Shown here in pieces: positions 8,422-18,128 of a stretch of 64,000 bases of DNA. This DNA is from Dyella japonica A8 (GTDB lineage: Bacteria; Pseudomonadota; Gammaproteobacteria; Xanthomonadales; Rhodanobacteraceae). The stretch's first letter is position 1, and each line of letters opens with the position of its first letter. The notes beneath the pieces are model-generated. The model did no database searches. It was not told the DNA's origin and worked only from the letters and a program-made list of their open reading frames with translations. The translations under genes and the position numbers were made by a program. The DNA is taken from positions 372,001 through 436,000 of the forward strand of contig NZ_CP008884.1 of NCBI RefSeq assembly GCF_000725385.1, read 5' to 3'.

Positions 8422-8464
8422 CATCATCTAAGGTGATTTCATGAAAAATCGCCCAACACCCGTC

Positions 8465-8504
8465 CCTCACCGTCATTCCGGCGCAGGCCGGAATGACGGT
8501 GAGG
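8465..8504. repeat. perfect 18 bp hairpin of the CCTCACCGTCATTCC family
   Basis: CCTCACCGTCATTCCGGC is followed by the loop GCAG and the exact complement of the arm. It lies between the convergent lysE-type and amidohydrolase genes. It has no T-run, so it is a repeat-family hairpin rather than a classical terminator, though it could still block or stabilise transcripts from either side. Confidence 0.8.
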
Positions 8505-8586
8505 AAAACCAGCGCCGACGCAAGGTCAGAAGCAGGCGCTCAGCTGACGCGGTGAACGCACCCGTCGTCGCCACTGGCCTGTGACA

Positions 8587-9915
8587 TCAGCGCTTGATGT
8601 CGTTCCTGTCCACATCGCCAGCCTTCATCACGAAGGCGACGTGCTCAAGCTGCGACACATCCTTGATCGGATCACCGTTCACCGCGACGAGGTCGGCGTA
8701 GTAGCCCGGCGCCAACTGGCCGACCGTGCCCGTCATGCCGAGCAGGTCGGCGGCATTCACCGTGGCGGCCTGGATGGCCTGCATCGGCGTCATGCCCCAC
8801 TTGGTCATCACGGCGAACTGCTTGGCGTTCCAGCCGTGCGGATATACGCCGGCATCGGTGCCGAAGCTCATCTTTTCGCCGGCCTTTACCGCGCGCTGGA
8901 AGTTCTCGCGCTGCAGGCGGCCCACCAGCTTCTCCTTGTCGATGGTGCTGGCCGGAAATCCCTTCTTGGCGTACTCGCTGAGGATGTAGTCGTCGTTGTA
9001 GACGTCGAAGTCGAGATACGTGCCGTGCTGCTTGGCGAGCTTCAGGCCTTCCTCGTCGATCAGGCTGCTGTGCTCCACCGAGTCGACGCCCGCGCGAATG
9101 GCCATCTTGATGGCTTCGGCGCCGTGCGCGTGCGCGGCCACCTTCTTGCCCCAGCGATGCGCCTCGTCGACGACGGCGTTCATTTCTTCCTGCGAATACT
9201 GCGGTGCGCCGACCGAGGCCTCCGCGCTCAGCACGCCCGCGCTCGCCATGAACTTGATGACATCGGCACCGTGCTTGACGTTCTCGCGCACGCGATGGCG
9301 AATCGCGTCGACGCCGTCGGCCACGCCATTGACGTCATGGAACTCGATCCACGGCGAGAACCCGGTGGTGCCGTCGGCGTGGCCGCCCGTCGCGCCCAGC
9401 GCCGGCCCGGACACCAGCATGCGCGGACCCGCGATGTCGCCACGGTTGATCGCGTCGCGCAACGCGACGTCGACATAGTCGTCGGCACCGACGTTGCGCA
9501 CGGTGGTGAAGCCCGCATCCAGCGTGCGCTTGGCATAGGTGGGCGAGAGAATGGCCGCATCGAGCGAGGTGCGCTTGAGCATGGCCTCGTAGTAGTCGCC
9601 CTTCACCTCATTCGGGTCGCCGGTAAGGTGCACGTGGCAGTCGATCAAGCCGGGCAGCAGCGTCGCGCTGCCCAGGTCGATCACGTTGACGCCGGCCGGC
9701 ACCTGCCCGTCGTAGCGCACGTCGGTGATGTGGTCGCCTTCGATGATCACCAGCGGGTTGTCGCGCACGGTGCCGGCCTTCACGTCGACCAGGTGGGCGG
9801 CGCGCACGGCCAGGCGCGTGGATGCGGGCGTGGACGCGGGCGCATCGTCGGCCACGGCGACAGCCGTCGAGCCGAGGCCAAGGACAATGGCGGTGAACAG
9901 GGGCAACAGACGCAT
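8587..9915 (-). CDS. secreted amidohydrolase (imidazolonepropionase/prolidase-like)
   Basis: A 442-residue exported metal-dependent hydrolase. The start ATG at 9915 is preceded by GGAGTGATCCC and gives a signal peptide MRLLPLFTAIVLGLGSTAVA. The TIM-barrel metal sites are visible: LLPGLIDCHVHLTGD, the probable bridging lysine region (ADVIKFMASAG), VAAHAHGAEAI, GVDSVEHSSLIDEE and MSFGTDAGVYPHG. The ending TGTVGQLAPGYYADLVAVNGDP is the small beta domain. Relatives include bacterial Xaa-Pro dipeptidases and hydrolases of N-acyl peptides, so the substrate is probably an amide or cyclic dipeptide. It acts in the periplasm. Confidence 0.87.
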   Translation of the reverse strand: MRLLPLFTAIVLGLGSTAVAVADDAPASTPASTRLAVRAAHLVDVKAGTVRDNPLVIIEGDHITDVRYDGQVPAGVNVIDLGSATLLPGLIDCHVHLTGDPNEVKGDYYEAMLKRTSLDAAILSPTYAKRTLDAGFTTVRNVGADDYVDVALRDAINRGDIAGPRMLVSGPALGATGGHADGTTGFSPWIEFHDVNGVADGVDAIRHRVRENVKHGADVIKFMASAGVLSAEASVGAPQYSQEEMNAVVDEAHRWGKKVAAHAHGAEAIKMAIRAGVDSVEHSSLIDEEGLKLAKQHGTYLDFDVYNDDYILSEYAKKGFPASTIDKEKLVGRLQRENFQRAVKAGEKMSFGTDAGVYPHGWNAKQFAVMTKWGMTPMQAIQAATVNAADLLGMTGTVGQLAPGYYADLVAVNGDPIKDVSQLEHVAFVMKAGDVDRNDIKR

Positions 9916-10082
9916 GGGATCACTCCGTGGGCGGTGACGAAAGGCAACGGGCGGACAGCCCGACACTGCGCATTGCGCCACGGTCATGCAACATCCTCCC
10001 CACGGCACCTTAGCGCAGAAAGCGAAGGTGCTTCACCCATGACGGGTGGCCTATGCGCGAACGTGCGATGCCATTCAAAACC

Positions 10083-10364
10083 TCAACGATCGTCGTCGAG
10101 ACTGGCGCGCCAGGCGTTGCGCGACAGCGCCGCAAGCTGCCCGACGATGCCGCCGGTGACGATGCCCGGCAACAGGTGCTGACCCATCAGGCGCGCGACG
10201 AAGGCACCCACCAGCATGATCAGGAGAATGGCGACCGCCCAGCGTCTCCTCATTCGCTCCTGTTGACGCTCGACCTCGCGCCGCTGCGCGCGTTCGCGTT
10301 GACGCTCCTTGCCGTTCGCCATCACGGCGTCGGCAATGGTGTCGGCCTGTTCCCTGCTCAGCAT
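10083..10364 (-). CDS. small single-span membrane protein, unknown function
   Basis: 93 residues. The start ATG at 10364 has GGGAGGGATC in front. A charged, Arg/Glu-rich helical region (KERQRERAQRREVERQQERMRRR) is followed by a membrane segment WAVAILLIMLVGAFVARLMG and a second weaker hydrophobic stretch. The ribosome site and biased codon use support a real gene. No family is recognised. Confidence 0.65.
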   Translation of the reverse strand: MLSREQADTIADAVMANGKERQRERAQRREVERQQERMRRRWAVAILLIMLVGAFVARLMGQHLLPGIVTGGIVGQLAALSRNAWRASLDDDR

Positions 10365-10500
10365 GATCCCTCCCTGGCGCACCTGTGCGTGTTGGTGCCC
10401 GCCCGCCTTCCCCAAGGCGGGTGGCGGACACCGCTGGCTGGTCGGGATGTTAGAGGCGTGCCGCGCGTGCCTTCAAGTGTTCCGGCGGCGGCGCGAAAAC

Positions 10501-10530
10501 GCGGGGCCGGCGCAAACGCACCGGCCCCGC
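10501..10530 (-). terminator. GC-rich hairpin downstream of the S8 protease gene
   Basis: A perfect 10 bp stem GCGGGGCCGG/CCGGCCCCGC with a 10-base loop, followed on the minus strand by GCGTTTTC. It begins five bases after the protease stop. The T-run is short, so efficiency is doubtful. Confidence 0.6.
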
Positions 10531-10535
10531 TTTCG

Positions 10536-12140
10536 TCAGGGCTGGGTACCCGCCGCCTGCACGGCGGCATAGGCGTTGACGATGCCGGCGCCGATCGGCT
10601 TGGTATTGCCGGGCTTCACGTGCGGCGTGGTGGCTGTGGACTTCAACAGCGAGGTGACCTGTGCGGGCGTCAGCAAGGCCTTGCCGAGCGACAGGCGGTA
10701 GCTCTGCATCAATGCCACGATGCCCGCCACATGCGGCGTGGCCTGCGAAGTGCCCGCCATGCCGCCGTAGGTCGCCGTGGTCGGCGTGGTGGTGCCGGCG
10801 TTGATGGTCGACCAGATGAAGCCGGTGGTGGTCTGCGTGCCGGTGGAGGCGTCCCCCTGGTACACGCCACCGCCAGGCGCGGCGATGGTGACGATGGCGC
10901 CGTAGTTGGAGTAGTAGGCGCGCGTACTCGTGACGCCAGTCGCCGCCACCACCACCGCACCCGAGCAACTGGCTGGCGAGAAGTTCGCCGCATTGGCATT
11001 GCTGTTGCCCGCGGCCACCACCACGGTGGCGCCGCGACCGATGGCACCGGTGATCGCCTGCCCCAACACGCTGCTGGACGGGCACGTGCCCGAGCCACCC
11101 AGGCTGAGGCTGAGCACCTTGGCGGGGTTGGCATTGGCGGGCACGCCCGACACGCTGCCGCCCGACGACCAGGTGATGGCATCCGCGATGTCGGCATTGG
11201 AGCCACCGCAGTGGCCGAGCACGCGCACCGGCAGCACCTGCGCGTTGTACGCCGTGCCGGCCATGCCAACGCTGTTGTTGGTGATCTCTCCGCCAGCGGT
11301 GCCGAACACATGCGTGCCGTGCCAGCTGCTGTTCTCCGCCGCCTGCCCCGTACCGCACTGGCCGGCCGTCACCCAGTCACCGGTATCCCAGCCACCGGAG
11401 ACACGCCCGTTGGTCGAACGCCCCGACACCGAAGCGCTGGTGATGAAGTCATAGCCGGCATTGGCCAGCGCAAGGTTCAGATCCGGATGGCTGGTCACGC
11501 CAGTATCCAGGCTCGCAATGGTGACGCCAGCGCCATCGGCGAGGCTCCAAGCCTGCTGGATATTGGCCGCGCCCCAGTTGGCGACGTTGGCGTTGAGCGA
11601 GTTGTCGAAGAAGCTCGCGCCGCTGGGCGTGAGGTAGTCCCACTGGTAGCCGCCGTAGTAGGTGTCGTTCGGCGTGGTGAACGTCGCGGCGGCGGCAGGA
11701 CGGATATCGTCCACGCGCTTGAGCATGTATTCCGGCTCCACGTAGGCCACGGCAGGATCGGCCGCGATCTGCTGGATCAGCGTTGCCGCTTCGGTGGACG
11801 ACAGCGCGCGATCGGTGTGCACCAGGTCGGCGCCGGTGGCCAGTTTACGGGCGTAGCGCACGTTGAGCGCGCGCGGCGACGCCGCCGTGCCGGCCGTCAG
11901 CTTTGCGCGTGATGCCGCCACGCCGATGTTCTGCACCGCCGCGGCGGCATTGCCGCGCTCGGAGCTGCCGTTCTTGTACGTGATGATGAAGCCGCTGTAA
12001 GTCTGATCGCTCTGCAGCGGACTCACGTCGAAATTCGCCGAAGGTGGCGGCGACGTGCCGAACTCCGCGGCGGACGCGGAGGCAGACAGGGCAAACAGCA
12101 AGGAAACAGCCAGCAGACGCTTATACGTTTGACGTTCCAT
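10536..12140 (-). CDS. secreted S8 family serine peptidase (subtilase)
   Basis: A 534-residue secreted subtilisin-like protease. The ATG at 12140 follows GGGAGCTCGA and starts a clear signal peptide (RLLAVSLLFALSASASAAE). Residues about 45-150 form an I9-type propeptide ending near DPAVAYVEPEYML. The catalytic triad is visible as Asp 212 in IASLDTGV, His 274 in SSWHGTHVFGT and Ser 465 in GMAGTSQATPHVAG, with oxyanion Asn 379 in VVAAGNS. There is no C-terminal anchor or beta-barrel, so it is probably released by the type II pathway. It belongs to a run of secreted hydrolases between 8.6 and 17 kb. Confidence 0.95.
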   Translation of the reverse strand: MERQTYKRLLAVSLLFALSASASAAEFGTSPPPSANFDVSPLQSDQTYSGFIITYKNGSSERGNAAAAVQNIGVAASRAKLTAGTAASPRALNVRYARKLATGADLVHTDRALSSTEAATLIQQIAADPAVAYVEPEYMLKRVDDIRPAAAATFTTPNDTYYGGYQWDYLTPSGASFFDNSLNANVANWGAANIQQAWSLADGAGVTIASLDTGVTSHPDLNLALANAGYDFITSASVSGRSTNGRVSGGWDTGDWVTAGQCGTGQAAENSSWHGTHVFGTAGGEITNNSVGMAGTAYNAQVLPVRVLGHCGGSNADIADAITWSSGGSVSGVPANANPAKVLSLSLGGSGTCPSSSVLGQAITGAIGRGATVVVAAGNSNANAANFSPASCSGAVVVAATGVTSTRAYYSNYGAIVTIAAPGGGVYQGDASTGTQTTTGFIWSTINAGTTTPTTATYGGMAGTSQATPHVAGIVALMQSYRLSLGKALLTPAQVTSLLKSTATTPHVKPGNTKPIGAGIVNAYAAVQAAGTQP

Positions 12141-12590
12141 TCGAGCTCCCCATACCAATGAAGTTGGGCCGAATTGATCCGGTGACCTCCTGTCTGGACC
12201 AGGCCGTGGCAGATCGGGGCTGCCCAGGGCCTTCGGCGTTGATGTCCCCAAGGTCGCGGGAGTCGTCCCTGACCCGCCGCGAACACGCACCAGCCCTCGC
12301 CGCGCAGAACGCAGCGACCGGATTAGACAAGGCTGGAAAATCAAAACAGGCGCGAACACTCATCCGTCCGGCGGGCCCGAAGGCCGACCGGCGAACCTGT
12401 CATTCATGGTGTGTCGCGCGGATCCTCACCCCTGGCGCGGCCACGTCGCATGAATTCGCGACGAGGGTCATTGATCCATGGCGAAGGTGAAGGAATCGCA
12501 AAAAATTACCGGCACGGAAGCCGACAGGCGCGACTTGTGTGCGCCAGCTCACACAAGTCGCGCCGTAGCAAGCCCGGCGTACGCGCGAAA
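12141..12590. other. 450 bp spacer between S8 protease and acylase genes
   Basis: No convincing reading frame is present. It holds the 5' region of the S8 protease gene on the right side of that gene and one long hairpin at 12527-12564. The 12310-12500 part is less GC-biased than its flanks and has no repeat-family palindrome. Confidence 0.6.
12527..12564 (-). terminator. perfect 15 bp hairpin after the acylase gene
   Basis: GGCGCGACTTGTGTG, an 8-base loop, then the exact complement. It starts 26 bases past the acylase stop on the minus strand. A T-rich run (AATTTTTT) follows only about 20 bases later, so it may act as a terminator or as a 3' RNA stabiliser. It is not part of the common repeat families of the window. 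Confidence 0.55.
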
Positions 12591-14783
12591 TTACGTCCCG
12601 GGATGATACGTGCGCTCGATGTGGCCCTTCAGATCCTCCGGCCAGAAGTACACCGCGCGCAGGTTGCCCGTGGTGTAGCGCTCGGCTTCGTCGTTGAAGT
12701 GCGGCGAACCGGGATGGCCGCTTTCGCCGCCCACCGTGATCGCCCGCGCGCGCACCTTGTCGCCAAATTCCACCGCCGCAACGAAGCTGTTGCCACTGGT
12801 GCCGTAGTAACGCCGCGTGCCCGGCCAGCGATGCGCACCGAACGACGCGAGCGAGCCCCAGCGTGACGAGGTGAACGGCACCGGGATGCTCGGCTTGCCG
12901 TCGTCGAAGGGCTGCTGGATGTCGCCGTTGATGCGCTGGTAGCGGTTTACTTCACCCCAGGGCACGCCCCAGCTGCCGAAATCTTTTTCCAACCGGTCCG
13001 AAGCTTCCGCCAGGGCTTCCAGGCGCGCCTGCGGGCCTGCGCGCTCGGCCATGATGTCGTAGACCGAAAGCCCTTCGGACACGTCGGACTTGTCGACCTT
13101 GTCCCACAACGTGTCACCCCAGAACACCGCCAGCGAGGTCGGCATGGAAGCGATGCCCCAGCGATAGTCCCAGTGACGCAGCAGCGCGATCTGGCCGACG
13201 AGTTTTTTCTTCAGCGGATCGTTCGCAGGCAGCGCGTCGTAGTCCTTCACCAGGATGGGAATCTGCCGCGCGAAGGCAGGCAGGTAGGAATCGAATGCGT
13301 CGGTGATCAGCGACGACAAGGTGACGTCGCGCTGGTCGCTCAGCAGCAAGGTGGCGTGGATGCCACGCGGATTTTCGCCGACGCTGTCCATGTAGCGCGG
13401 GTAGGCCTCGCGTTTCGGGCTGTCGGGACCGGCCGCCGAGTACGGCCAGTCGTTGGTATTCATGATCCAGGCGTTGGCGGGATTGAGCAGATGCGGCGCG
13501 GCATCCAGCGGCAACAGGCCCTGCCAGTCGGTGGCGGGGTCGCTGCCATCCACCGGCTTCGTATAGTCGAAGCGGTTGTCGCGCTTGGGGATGAACTGCG
13601 GGTGCAGATAGGCGATGTTGCCCTTGTCGTCGGCATAGATGGTGTTGTTCGACGAGTTGGCCTTCAGCTCCGCGATCTTCATGAAGCTCTTGAAGTCGAT
13701 CGCCTTGGTGCGCAACCAGCTCTGCTCCAGCGCTTCCATGGGCTTGTTCATCAGCGCGGTCGCGATCCACTTGCCGCCTTCCCCACGCACGACGGGACCG
13801 TGGTGCGTGGCGTAGGTGGTGAACGTCCGCTCGCCCATCGAGCCATCGGCCTTGCGATAGGCGATGGTGATGGCCCTGGTGGTGACGGGACGAACTTCCT
13901 TGCCGTAGCGATAACCCGGCTTGCCGCCGTCATGCACGATGGTTTCGGCGAACTCGTCCACCACGTCGGCGGTGGTCGAGGTATGCATGAACCCGATATG
14001 TCGGTTGAAGCCCTGATAGACGAAGAACTGGCCCCAGGTCACCGCGCCGTACACGTCCAGCCCCGCATCGCTGGACATCTGCAGCTCGGAACGGAAGAAG
14101 AACGAGGTATGTGGATTGATCAGCAGTAGCGCGTGCCCATCCGCCGCCAGCTTCGGCGCGATGGCGATGCCGTTGGAGCCGGTGGGCTCCACCCAGCTCG
14201 AGGGTGTGTCGACAAAGGCCACCGTGTCGGTGGACTTGCCGTAGAACGCCTGCAGCTCCTTCAGCGATACACGCTCGATGTCACCACCGATGCTGCCCTC
14301 GCTGAAACTCAAGGCCATCCACGGCTCGAAATGCGTGATGACGCGCGGATGGACGTCCGGATGCGTGGCGAGGTAGTCGTTGAGTCCATCGGCCCACGCG
14401 TCCATCAGCTCGCGCAACCACGCGGGGCTCTTCGCATAGAGGCGCTTGAGTTCGACCGGATCGATCCACAACTGCTGACGCAGGTCGGACCAGATCGCCT
14501 GCTCGCCCTCGGCCTTTGCCAGCCAGCCGAGTGAGTTGAGGTAGTTCGTCTCGACGCGGTTGAAGTCGTCCTCGGCCTGGGTGTAGGCCATGCCGAACAC
14601 CGCGTCGGCATCGGTCTTGCCGTGGACGTGGGCGATGCCCCAGTCGTCGCGGGTGATGGTGACGGCGGCGGCTTCGGCTTTCCAGCGGGCCTCATCGTCG
14701 GACGAGGCGTGCACCACGGACGCGACAGACAAGCCGCCGAGCACAGCGAGGCAGAGCACATGCTTGGCGAAGTAGTGGGTCAC
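12591..14783 (-). CDS. penicillin acylase family protein (N-acyl amidase)
   Basis: A 730-residue exported Ntn-hydrolase precursor. A signal peptide (KHVLCLAVLGGLSVASVVHA) and an alpha chain with ITRDDWGIAHVHGKTDADAVFGMAY are followed by the autocleavage point TGSNGIAIAP. Ser 203 would become the N-terminal nucleophile of the beta chain. The beta chain has the usual LLINPHTSF, WGQFFVYQGFNRHIGFMHT and HHGPVV blocks and ends in a GGESGHPGSPHFNDE motif. Substrates of such enzymes range from penicillins to acyl-homoserine lactones (quorum quenching); the sequence does not decide. The ATG at 14783 is followed directly by the signal peptide. Confidence 0.92.
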   Translation of the reverse strand: MTHYFAKHVLCLAVLGGLSVASVVHASSDDEARWKAEAAAVTITRDDWGIAHVHGKTDADAVFGMAYTQAEDDFNRVETNYLNSLGWLAKAEGEQAIWSDLRQQLWIDPVELKRLYAKSPAWLRELMDAWADGLNDYLATHPDVHPRVITHFEPWMALSFSEGSIGGDIERVSLKELQAFYGKSTDTVAFVDTPSSWVEPTGSNGIAIAPKLAADGHALLLINPHTSFFFRSELQMSSDAGLDVYGAVTWGQFFVYQGFNRHIGFMHTSTTADVVDEFAETIVHDGGKPGYRYGKEVRPVTTRAITIAYRKADGSMGERTFTTYATHHGPVVRGEGGKWIATALMNKPMEALEQSWLRTKAIDFKSFMKIAELKANSSNNTIYADDKGNIAYLHPQFIPKRDNRFDYTKPVDGSDPATDWQGLLPLDAAPHLLNPANAWIMNTNDWPYSAAGPDSPKREAYPRYMDSVGENPRGIHATLLLSDQRDVTLSSLITDAFDSYLPAFARQIPILVKDYDALPANDPLKKKLVGQIALLRHWDYRWGIASMPTSLAVFWGDTLWDKVDKSDVSEGLSVYDIMAERAGPQARLEALAEASDRLEKDFGSWGVPWGEVNRYQRINGDIQQPFDDGKPSIPVPFTSSRWGSLASFGAHRWPGTRRYYGTSGNSFVAAVEFGDKVRARAITVGGESGHPGSPHFNDEAERYTTGNLRAVYFWPEDLKGHIERTYHPGT

Positions 14784-14842
14784 GGTAGCTTCTCTTGAGT
14801 CATGGTCGGCGCCGCGGGAACTGCAGCAGGCCTTCCTGCAGC

Positions 14843-15018
14843 GTCATTCCGGCGCAGGCCGGAATCCAGTTGCCGTGACCGGCGCTCTTCGCGATGGGTT
14901 TTTATAGCCTGTTCAACATCTCGAGGAACGCTCAGAAGATTTTGAACAGGCTCTTAGGAAGGCCAACGCAAAAACCGATCACCGGCGACACTGGATTCCG
15001 GCCTACGCCGGAATGACG
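14843..15018. repeat. nested palindromic repeat, inside-out copy
   Basis: The GTCATTCCGGCG/CGCCGGAATGAC pair is on the outside (14843-14869 and 14991-15018). The AGCCTGTTCAAC/TTTTGAACAGGCTCTTAG pair is on the inside (14906 and 14940-14956). This is the reverse order to the copy at 1877-2070. It fills the spacer between the acylase and M1 peptidase genes. Confidence 0.8.
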
Positions 15019-15040
15019 GGTGGGGAGATGGAGGCTTACG

Positions 15041-17008
15041 TCAAGGCATCGAATAGCTGTTGTTCGCCCGGTCCGCATCCGGCAGCTTGTGCTCTGGATC
15101 CAGCTCGATCCTGCTGATCTTCTTGCCCGTATGCAGCGCCAGCCTCGGCGTCGCACTCTGGCGCCACGCCTCCACCGGCACGCGCACGTCCTCGTGGCTG
15201 CCGTCGGTGTAGTCGATGCGCAACGTGGCCGACATCACCAGCTTTTGCCTGCTGGCGAGCGTGACCTGCACGCCCTTGGACGGATCGTTGTCCACGTAGC
15301 TCGCCCCGGTCACGCCCATGTCGAGCTGCCAGTTGTTGAGGTACCAGCCGCGCCACCACCACGAGAGATCCTCGCCCGCTTCACTGCTCATGAAACGGAA
15401 GAAGTCCGACGGCGTGGGATGGTGGTAGGCCCAGGTGGCGATGTATTTGCGGAACGCCGGATCGAAGCGCTCGGGCCCCAGGATCTGTTCGCGCAGCAGC
15501 ACCAGGCCCAGCGCGCCCTTGAAGTAGCTCACGGAGTGGCGGTACTTCTCCGACACCGTATCGGCATGGGCCATCAGCGTGGGGGCGTTGGCGTCGGCCA
15601 GCACCGGCAGGATCTCATCCACCGGATTGCCACCCTTGGGCGCATATTCGCTGTCGCGCTTGGGCGCGAACTCACCCTTGTTGAAGGCGTCGGAGGCATA
15701 CACGTCGATGAAGGTGTTGAAGCCTTCGTCCATGAACGCGTGACGGCGCTCGTTGGAGCCCACGATCATCGGGAACCAGCCATGGCCGAGTTCGTGCGCG
15801 GTGATCCAGAACAGCATCGGGCCCTTGTCGTCGTAGCCGTCGAACACGATGCCGGGGTATTCCATGCCAGCGCCGTGTCCGCCCAGGTTCACCGCGACGG
15901 GCCACGGGTAGGTGTACCACTTGCCGGAGAAGTGCTCGATGGCGCCCTTCACGTATTCGGTGGAACGGTTCCACGCGTCCTTGCCCACGCCTTCCACCGG
16001 ATACACCGACATGGCCAGCGCGTGCTTGCCCTCGGGCAGGTTGATGCGCGCCGCGTCCCACACGAAAGCGGGCGACGCGGCGAAGGCGACGTCGCGCGTG
16101 TGCTCCATGTGGAAGTGCCAGGTTTGCGTGCCGCCCTGCTTGGGATGGCTGGCCGGGTCGTTCACCTCCTCCGGCGTGCGGATCATCACCGTGGCGTCGC
16201 TCTGCGCGGCCTGCGCGAGGCGCTTCTGCTGCGTGGCGGTAAGTACCTCACTGCCGTTGGCGAGCGCGCCGGAGCCGGCGACGATGTAGTTCCACGGCAC
16301 GGTGACGGCGTAGTCGATGTCGCCGTATTCAAGGTAGAACTCCGAGCCGAGGTAAGGCTGCGTGTCCCATCCCCGCAGGTCGTCGTACACGGCCATGCGC
16401 GGGAACCACTGGGCGATCTCATAGATGTCGCCGTTCTTCGTCGGCGTCACCGCAGTGCGGCCACCCCAGGTGCCCGGCACGGTGTAGTGATAGCGGATGC
16501 GCAGCTTGGCCAGCTTGCCGTTGCCGGCCAGCGCCTGCGGCAGGTCCACACGCATGCGCGTGTCGTCGACGAGGAAGTGCACGGGCTTGCCGTCCACCTC
16601 CACTGCCTCGATCTGGTAGCCCTCGGTGACATCGTTGCGCGGGCGCGGCGAGCCGAGCGTGGCGCGCGAGTCGCGGCGATAGATGTTCTGGTCCAGCTGC
16701 ACCCACAGCACATCGAGCGCGTCCGGACTGCGGTTGGTGTAGGTGATGGTTTCGTCACCGCGCAGCGCGTGCGTGGCGGGGTCGATGGTGGCCTGGATGG
16801 CGTAATCCACGCGGTTCTGCCAGAACTGCGGGCCCGGCTTGCCGGCGCCGTCGCGGAAGGCGTTGGGCGCATCGGGCAGCGAAAGCGGCGCGAACAGTGC
16901 CTGGGGATCGAAAGCGGCGTCCGTGCCGTCGGCGAAGGCCGGTGCGCTCGGTGCGCCAGCCGCAAGCAGGCCTGCCGCTACCGCGCAGGCCAGGACGAGT
17001 TTCTTCAT
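15041..17008 (-). CDS. M1 family metallopeptidase (secreted aminopeptidase)
   Basis: A 655-residue gluzincin with a cleaved signal peptide (KKLVLACAVAAGLLAAGAPSAPAFA). The zinc site is HELGH at residues 405-409 with the third ligand in FMDEGFN (Glu about 428). The substrate-binding GAMEN loop of M1 enzymes is replaced by GMEYPG (381-386), as in the bacterial branch that resembles the cold-active M1 peptidases. The N-terminal beta saddle covers roughly 60-320. It trims N-terminal residues from peptides in the periplasm or outside the cell, and so would complement the S8 protease and acylase upstream. Confidence 0.93.
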   Translation of the reverse strand: MKKLVLACAVAAGLLAAGAPSAPAFADGTDAAFDPQALFAPLSLPDAPNAFRDGAGKPGPQFWQNRVDYAIQATIDPATHALRGDETITYTNRSPDALDVLWVQLDQNIYRRDSRATLGSPRPRNDVTEGYQIEAVEVDGKPVHFLVDDTRMRVDLPQALAGNGKLAKLRIRYHYTVPGTWGGRTAVTPTKNGDIYEIAQWFPRMAVYDDLRGWDTQPYLGSEFYLEYGDIDYAVTVPWNYIVAGSGALANGSEVLTATQQKRLAQAAQSDATVMIRTPEEVNDPASHPKQGGTQTWHFHMEHTRDVAFAASPAFVWDAARINLPEGKHALAMSVYPVEGVGKDAWNRSTEYVKGAIEHFSGKWYTYPWPVAVNLGGHGAGMEYPGIVFDGYDDKGPMLFWITAHELGHGWFPMIVGSNERRHAFMDEGFNTFIDVYASDAFNKGEFAPKRDSEYAPKGGNPVDEILPVLADANAPTLMAHADTVSEKYRHSVSYFKGALGLVLLREQILGPERFDPAFRKYIATWAYHHPTPSDFFRFMSSEAGEDLSWWWRGWYLNNWQLDMGVTGASYVDNDPSKGVQVTLASRQKLVMSATLRIDYTDGSHEDVRVPVEAWRQSATPRLALHTGKKISRIELDPEHKLPDADRANNSYSMP

Positions 17009-17155
17009 CAGGCGATTTCCTCAAGGCTCCCCGGGTTTTCACCGGACACTATAGGCAGCGGGTGACCGGGTGAACCGGGCCAGTGGTCATGGGCGTCCCC
17101 GCAACTTCATGCGAACCCGGGCGGGCGCGGCGCCCCGAGGCGGTACAATGGCCGC

Positions 17156-17980
17156 ATGAGCACTCCCGAACACTCCCCGCTCGGCAAGACCACCGCCTAC
17201 GCCGACCGCTACGACCCGTCCCTGCTGTTTCCCATTCCACGCCAGGCCAAGCGCGATGAGATCGGGGTGGCGGCCCCGCTGCCGTTCCATGGCGAGGACG
17301 TCTGGAACGCCTATGAGCTGTCCTGGCTGGATGCACGTGGCAAGCCGGTGGTGGCGCTGGCGGAGTTCCGCGTGCCGGCGACCTCGCCCAACATCATCGA
17401 GTCGAAGTCGTTCAAGCTGTATCTGAATGGCTTTTCGCAGGAGCGCATGGCGGACCGTGGCGCCTTGGTCGCCACACTGGCGCGGGATCTTTCCGCTGCC
17501 GCCGGGGCGCCGGTGGACGTCCTGCTGAGCGACCCGCAGGCGCAAGGGCATGCGGTGATCGACCTGGACGGTACGCTGGTCGACGAACTGCCGGTCGATA
17601 TCGACGATTACGGCCCGCCGCGCGCGGACTACCTCGCGGTTGATGACGCCAAACCCGTGGTCGAGCAGACGCTGGTGTCCAACCTGCTGCGTTCCAACTG
17701 TCCCGTCACCGGCCAGCCGGACTGGGGCAGCGTGCAGATCCGCTATCGCGGCGCGCCCATCGACCCGGCCGGGCTGCTGCGCTACCTCGTTTCGTTCCGC
17801 AACCACAACGAATTCCACGAGCAATGCGTGGAGCGCATCTTCGTCGACGTGATGCAGCGCTGCCGGCCGGAACAGCTCAGCGTGTATGCGCGCTATACGC
17901 GACGCGGCGGGCTGGACATCAACCCGTACCGCAGCACCGGCCTCGAGCGGCCCGGCAATCCGCGTGGCGCGCGTCAGTAA
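17156..17980 (+). CDS. queF: NADPH-dependent 7-cyano-7-deazaguanine reductase
   Basis: A 274-residue bimodular (E. coli-type) QueF that reduces preQ0 to preQ1 in queuosine biosynthesis. The NADPH/substrate motif [12 protein letters not shown] is at about 82-93. The catalytic Cys 182 lies in [12 protein letters not shown], with the acid Asp 189 in DWG. The C-terminal module has [14 protein letters not shown]. The length matches the long class. The gene is monocistronic, divergent from the M1 peptidase gene. No preQ1 riboswitch is evident in the short leader. Confidence 0.97.
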   Translation: MSTPEHSPLGKTTAYADRYDPSLLFPIPRQAKRDEIGVAAPLPFHGEDVWNAYELSWLDARGKPVVALAEFRVPATSPNIIESKSFKLYLNGFSQERMADRGALVATLARDLSAAAGAPVDVLLSDPQAQGHAVIDLDGTLVDELPVDIDDYGPPRADYLAVDDAKPVVEQTLVSNLLRSNCPVTGQPDWGSVQIRYRGAPIDPAGLLRYLVSFRNHNEFHEQCVERIFVDVMQRCRPEQLSVYARYTRRGGLDINPYRSTGLERPGNPRGARQ

Positions 17981-18128
17981 CGCGACCTGGCCGTTAAACC
18001 GGCGTCGATGCAGCGGCCCGCAGTAATCGCAGCTTCATATCGACACGGCTAGCCTCATCCAGACGAGGCGCCCGGCACCGCGACAGGGCCGGCCGGGTGT
18101 GCGTCAGCCACCAGCCACGGGGTCAGTC

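Noticed and set aside
17050..17155. preQ1 riboswitch in front of queF
   Set aside because: The leader is about 100 bases, GC-rich, and lacks the A-rich tail and short hairpin of preQ1 aptamers.
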